Of a stretch of DNA of 23,790 bases, positions 18,689 through 23,790 are shown piece by piece. Positions within the stretch are counted from its first letter, which is position 1. The number at the start of each line of letters is the position of its first letter. The notes beneath the pieces are model-generated. The model was not told where the DNA came from and did not search any database. It was given only the letters and a program-made list of their open reading frames with translations. This DNA comes from Pigoraptor chileana (Eukaryota; Opisthokonta; Filasterea). The position numbers were made by a program, and so were the translations under genes. The stretch spans positions 1-23,790 of the forward strand of contig CALSCR010001046.1 in assembly GCA_943704495.1 (NCBI GenBank), in the 5' to 3' direction.

Positions 18689-21469
18689 TCGCCCTCGGTA
18701 CATACACGCGCGCGCACATGAATACACACATACGTCAAGGGCTGGGTTCAGCCCAATTCAAGGCAATTACGAAATGCCTGTTCAGGCAGTAAGTTCTTGT
18801 CGACGCACACAATCAACTAATAACTCACTTTTTCAGCGCGCTCATGATTAGCCTCAGCAAAAGGTCGGGCCTTAGCCGCCGTGAACTCAGCACCTGGTGC
18901 CTCTTTCCATTACACACAAAAGGCCGAGGACGGCGACATCTGGCGAGGTTGGGCATCTTGCGCCGATTGAAACAGATACTCGTCTTTATGTTAGTATTAA
19001 ACATGACAGTCAGGGTGGACTATAACCCAATGCAGTGAGCGACAGTCAGGTGACAGCACTAAGTCTTGGTCATTCCCCATGAGGCCATCATGGCCGACGA
19101 CGTCGGAGCCCCCTGGGAATCGATTCGTCGCCGCAACCGGCCGTGCCAACTTACAGGGGCCGGATTGACAATGGACAGTCGTCGCGCGCCCAGGCAGCCG
19201 GCCCTCGGCTGCAGTGCCGGCCCGGGCATTTCAGTTTGGGTAACTGACATTTGTTATGTGTACAACATGCCATTTCAGTAATGTTGTCTAGCGGTTCAAT
19301 TACAGCCCTCTTTCACGATGTCAAATGCTCATGACATGACGTTCATGGCACTGATGCGATAAAAAATCGACCTGATACTGACGATGGACAGATCTCGACT
19401 GGTCTACTCACTGATCGGGAACGAATTCAGCTACCGGCTGACCGACCTCTGCCCGAGTGACACTCATCAGATTAGCGGCGACGCGCGGTGACAGAGCTTG
19501 GCCTGCATTAATTGGAAGGGGGAGGCACATGTCAATTGAAGTTATGTACGGAACCGTGTCACGTACTTTTGTGTAAGAGTTCACAATTATCAATAACTTT
19601 TGAAGCAACCGCGGCCCGAATGGCCTCATGGCACCGTCTGTCACTCATAATAACTGAAAACGGCAGCCACTGGCAGCACTGAGTACCTGTCCACCAGGCA
19701 GCTGAGGTCGTGAGTGCTGTAAACACCCGTCTGACAGTATAACTGCCAGTGTGACAGCTCCAATCCGTTTTCGGTATAATAGCCTATTGGTCGATTGGAA
19801 GGCAAAGCGCAACAGAACTGTGCCGCAGGTAGTACTGCGCATTGACAAACCGAAATAGTCGGGTACCCCAGAAGGCGGGTTCAGTTCCCGTGTCAATTGG
19901 CGTTCGAAACTTATAAGGCTTACATTGACAATAGACAGAGCATGCCACCAGCCACACAGAACTATCAGCTGACCCACTGCAGCAAGGTAACGGTTTCAGG
20001 CATTTAGGCATTTCTGGTCCGGCACCTGACAGGTGAGCCGCCTAATACAGCTTAAGTTGAGCTGACAATGACTCACAGCACACTGAAGGAACATTACCGT
20101 AACGTTATCTTCACCGCCGGCGGGACTGAGTAGTCGGCACACAGGCAATGCTCAGACTCTGTCTGGTCGTGGGATTCGGCAAATTGAACACTGGCGGCCG
20201 TCGAAACGCTGAAGTGCATCGATTCGATCTGTTTATAGTCTGCGGCGCGTGAGACTCGCGGTCGACTCGGTCACTAGGCCAGGCAGTCAGATGTTGAGTG
20301 AAGAGCTGACGTGCCCGAGAGGGCTACTGGAATGACATCTCGGAGCGCCGGCTGCATGGCCGGCCCATGCTTAGCCCCCGTCCAGTCCGTCCATGGCTAC
20401 TTCACCCGAAAATTACTGTGGGGCCGCAGGCCATGACAGCAACGGCGGTCGGCACAGCGACGCCGGAGTGCAGTGTCTCAAAATCCGGCATTCCCGACCG
20501 GCAATTTGATAGCTAGGCGTCAACCTGTCCAGTCCTCTGACTCGACATTCGACAACACCTTTCAAAACGTCGGCGGACGGGTCAACAGCACTGACTAGAG
20601 CTCTACGGTGACAGCTGATTAGCGCTCTCGATTGCCATGGCTCTCATGCCATTGGTTGCCAGATGAGTACGGCTAATACGGCATGGGAAGCTCGGAATAA
20701 ATACCACGACCCATGCAGCGCCGGCCGCCGACTTTCGAAACCATTCGTCACGATTATAGACTATCAAATGTTGCCGGCCGGTGTAATACAAAGTCATATG
20801 TAGCAGTCCAAATGGCCATCCTTCTACTGAGCTGCTGCGCCTTCAAGTGAACAGTTAAATCAATGTTGCGCGGCCACGCCAGACTCAGGCAATCGCCCGG
20901 GGCCCAATGAACGTCCATCACAACAACGCCGTCCGGCCTCGATATTCTTTACAAGGTGTCGGTCATGCCAAGACGGACAGACGACAGTCGGCCGGCACAC
21001 TGTCAGCATTCATTTTCGACCGACTGTTCAATGCCAGTTGTCGGGTGCAGCGACCAGCATGCCCTCTGCACTCAGTTTAGTTGTTGGAAAGACTGTGACC
21101 GTCCTCAACTGCCGCTGCATGGTACGCATCTTACTAATAAGTTATTTCTCTCGGCGTTGCGGCGCCGCCCGGCCGCGCCGTTGACCGGCGGCGCTGTCAA
21201 CAGTAGCTCCAAAACAACTACAGAAACCGGTACGCCGAATCGCGGAGGTCCCGTTGCCGTCTCATGCCTTTCAGCCCGTGAGCACCCCTGTTGTGCCTTT
21301 CAGATAGGCCGGCGTTGATGGCGAGTTGGCATAGTTTCAGTGCCGAATCGGAGTGAAGTTATGTGGGGAACGCACATGCATACAAACAGAGCTCTCTTTG
21401 CAGCCAGGCACAAGGGCCATTGTGGGTCTGTGGCCGACAACATCATACCGTTAATTGAATATGCTACAC
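18689..21469. other. Gene-poor stretch, no gene recognised
   Basis: About 2.8 kb with only short open frames on both strands, none with recognisable content. It is rich in GCCGGC-like and TGACAG/CTGTCA-like words. A 13-base motif of the form TGACRATRGACAG occurs at 19166-19178, 19379-19391 and 19926-19938. No terminal repeats or target-site duplications were found by eye. Confidence 0.6.
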
Positions 21470-21860
21470 ACATGTTCATCGCGTTTGTGTGAAAAATTTC
21501 TCAATTTTTTATGAGGTCATGGCTATGAATTTTGTATGAGAATCAGATTAATTTTGCGTGATTCAGTGAAAATACGTTAACTTCAAATTTGAAATTTTTT
21601 CACTCTCCGATCCCCTTTTTAAAAATAAAATTTTATCGTTCGGGCAATCATTTGGCCATTGAAAAATAAAATAATTGGGAAAAAGAAGAAAAATTCCCTA
21701 ATTTTTTCTTTCTTTTTGGGTTTTTTTTTCCCTTTTTTTTTTGGTGGAGGTGTTTAACCACGCAGAAATATATATAAGTAGAAAAAAATAAATGACAAGC
21801 AATAGGGATAAATGTATTGGAAATGTATCGATTGTGAATTATTTTGTATAATTAATAATG
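21470..21860. other. AT-rich island with an internal inverted repeat
   Basis: About 390 bp with long A and T runs, sharply different from the GC-richer DNA on both sides. GTGAAAAATTTCTCAA (21489-21504) and TTGAAATTTTTTCAC (21589-21603) are near-complementary arms about 85 bp apart. T- and A-rich homopolymer stretches follow (21600-21800). No coding potential is seen. Confidence 0.7.
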
Positions 21861-21989
21861 TTCGGTCGGTAACGTACGCATAGTACTTTTGTGCCAAACT
21901 TTCGGGCGTTCAAATTCACAGCCGCCACACACTGGCACACACACTGGCGGCACACACTCCTATGTCAGTACCAACACAACACATTCTGC

Positions 21990-21990
<1 letters not shown>

Positions 21991-22034
<44 letters not shown>
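21991..22034. repeat. CA microsatellite in the gene-poor region
   Basis: Uninterrupted AC dinucleotide run of about 44 bp, flanked on both sides by looser CACA-rich sequence (21925-22060). Frames through it are spurious. Confidence 0.9.
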
Positions 22035-22041
<7 letters not shown>

Positions 22042-22059
22042 TGCTGACATGCCACGCTG

Positions 22060-23790
22060 GCACGCGCATTGACACAGACGCTGATTTGTATTGTACACAC
22101 GCTGCACTAAGTGTTTGTGTCCTCCGAGTCGCTCGTCGTAACATTGACCCGCACACAGCTAAGACGGCGGTAACCCACGGAACCGGTCACTGAGTATCAT
22201 GCTCCATAGATTCCGCCACAAGGAAACGGACGCGTTGCACCAGGTGCAATCGGGGCACTATTCCCACAGATTCACACTTCGTACAACGACTCGGATCCGA
22301 AGAGCTATGCTTGTCGGAACATCATTTGATTTTTGATATATTGGAAAGCGTTTTCTCAACTCCGCCACGACTTACTTACGGCACTGAACCAACCACAGTT
22401 CGGCTTTCACTGAAATTCAGTTTAGTTGCCTATTGCGAACCGTCGCCGTTTTCACGCACCAAAACAAGAAACAATTGACAAATGATCGACTGCTGATTAC
22501 GAATTGGCGTCACAACCCGAGGCGGTGTGCACCGATTTTTTGGGACCGTAATGATCAGTATCACACTTGAACTGCATTCCCCCGACGCCTGCCTTAGGCC
22601 GAGTCGCCTCACACGTTGAGTTAGTTAGGAATTCGGCCAGAGTTGCTCTGCAAGCGGTCTTTCAACTGTCACGGAACGTGACACGGACAATATTTGCGTG
22701 CTTGCCTAAGAACTGGCAACCGAGCTGTTGCAATTGCTTCCGTCATCGCACCCGGCCGACCTGTGCCCCAACCTCGCAATTGCACCTGGACGCTTTATGC
22801 AACGCGAGGTCCCGGAGTGTATTCAAGGGAGTCAGGGTGGACTTCATACTTGGTCGGCCTCAGTCTGGTGGCAGTGGCAGTGGGTCGCGGATCGACGACT
22901 CAGTAAAGGGAGGATCCTCTCCTCGGGGCTCCATCGGCGTTGATACGGGGTCGCACCGCCGAGGGCGCTCGGCTCACTGCCGCGATCGCCGGCGGTACGG
23001 CCGACGGACCGTGCGAAGTCGCTACAGCGAACTGAGTGTATGTATGCGGAACTAGTACAACCGTTGGCAATCCGGACACTGACAGCCGCGACTTGTTTTC
23101 GGCATCCGCAATTCGCATATGAACATCACGGCAAGTTCTTTGTTCAGGCGCGGGCTGAGATCTTGGGGTTATCACTTGAGTATACTTTGCGGACTTGTCG
23201 AACTGGGAAACTATCGGATATTCATCTCAAAGGTAGAGTGCTATCAGGTGTGTTGTTGTGCAACGGTGTGCGCAAATACTGCCCGTTAATCCAGTTGCAA
23301 GATTTGTACCATATGCAGTCATGTGCAAGCGATCAAGCTAACACAGTGAGTGGGCTTCCGTTCCGTCCCTCCATATCTATCCTCAGCCGGAAAGTAAGTT
23401 GGTGAATACGTGCTCATTAGCGTCCAAGACCGTTCAACGACTGCAGATGATGAGCACCATCGCTGATGTCAATGCTGTGGTGGCACGCCAACGTTGATCG
23501 AAGAAGTCTGCATCAGGCTCTGTGCGGCCGCTGACTGTGGATACCCAATCCTTTGCGCTACACGGTTAATATTGGTTAGTATCGGTTATGGTGATTACAA
23601 CCCTGCCGGCCGCGTGACTGCCGGCGTGTGTGCAATTTGATACGTTTATTGAACGCGGCGCCGGTATATTAGTGGCAGTTGTTGAGTTACTGCGGCCGCG
23701 CCGGTTGACGACTGCAGTGAGTTAATATCTGGCAAAACAGTTAAGGTTTTGCCATCGCCCTGGTGGGGTAACGGGGGACCGGTCGGAGGG
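22060..23790. other. Right end of window, no gene recognised; two unassigned open frames
   Basis: Two plus-strand open frames, 22567-23055 (162 codons, Arg/Ser-rich in the second half) and 23040-23405 (121 codons), overlap slightly in different frames. I recognise no domain in either. The second has a mixed, protein-like composition between about 23110 and 23320 (for example EILGLSLEYTLRTC), so a decayed or partial gene is possible. Neither shows clear splice sites in phase with the other. The last 200 bp are GC-rich, with GCGGCCGCGCCGG and similar words. Confidence 0.4.

Noticed and set aside
20956-21318. 120-codon open frame as a gene
   Set aside because: No recognisable content, GC-rich local composition favours long frames, and there is no splice or start context.
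19008-22843. 14-base match AGTCAGGGTGGACT at 19008 and 22830 as a repeat pair
   Set aside because: A single 14-mer pair is about what chance predicts in 24 kb, and the match does not extend on either side.
1-23790. Retroviral, LTR or Polinton-like elements
   Set aside because: No reverse transcriptase, integrase, capsid or polymerase motif seen in any frame, and no long terminal repeats found by eye.

Overview
The window is nuclear DNA of a eukaryote. Three long, intron-rich genes fill the first 16.1 kb and a gene-poor, decayed stretch fills the rest. I rebuilt exons by hand from GT...AG boundaries, codon phase and remembered animal protein sequences. All 33 complete introns (93-400 nt) keep the frame. 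The gene set points to a ciliated or flagellated protist, most likely a unicellular relative of animals: an IFT-A ciliary protein, an animal-type EF-hand diacylglycerol kinase, and a PEX26-type peroxin that is best known from opisthokonts. I cannot name the species.

Layout. 1-5823 (+): last 12 exons of WDR19/IFT144, with the 5' end of the gene outside the window. 5824-6544: short convergent intergenic space with GA/GT repeats and one copy of a dispersed hairpin element. 6545-8413 (-): complete four-exon PEX26-like tail-anchored peroxin. 8414-9172: AT-rich divergent spacer with a TATA-like box and CArG-like motifs. 9173-16123 (+): complete 20-exon type I diacylglycerol kinase (recoverin-homology/EF-hand region, two C1 domains, catalytic and accessory domains). 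16124-16964: no gene seen. About 16965-18688 (+): broken nuclease-kinase fossil resembling Crinkler-type effectors. 18689-23790: no recognisable gene, apart from an AT-rich island (about 21470-21860), a CA array and two unassigned open frames near the end.

The three genes do not form a pathway. They serve retrograde ciliary transport, peroxisomal import-receptor recycling and lipid second-messenger signalling. They share an intron style: donors that run into TG microsatellites, CA tracts toward the 3' side, and a recurring element of about 50 bp with a seven-pair hairpin, a CTGACTTGAATCC core and a CT tract. That element (six copies, in introns of two genes and one intergenic spacer) and the TG/CA strand asymmetry are the most unusual non-coding signals here. 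Among the proteins, the DGK stands out: it has an N-myristoylation-type start and three intact EF-hand loops.
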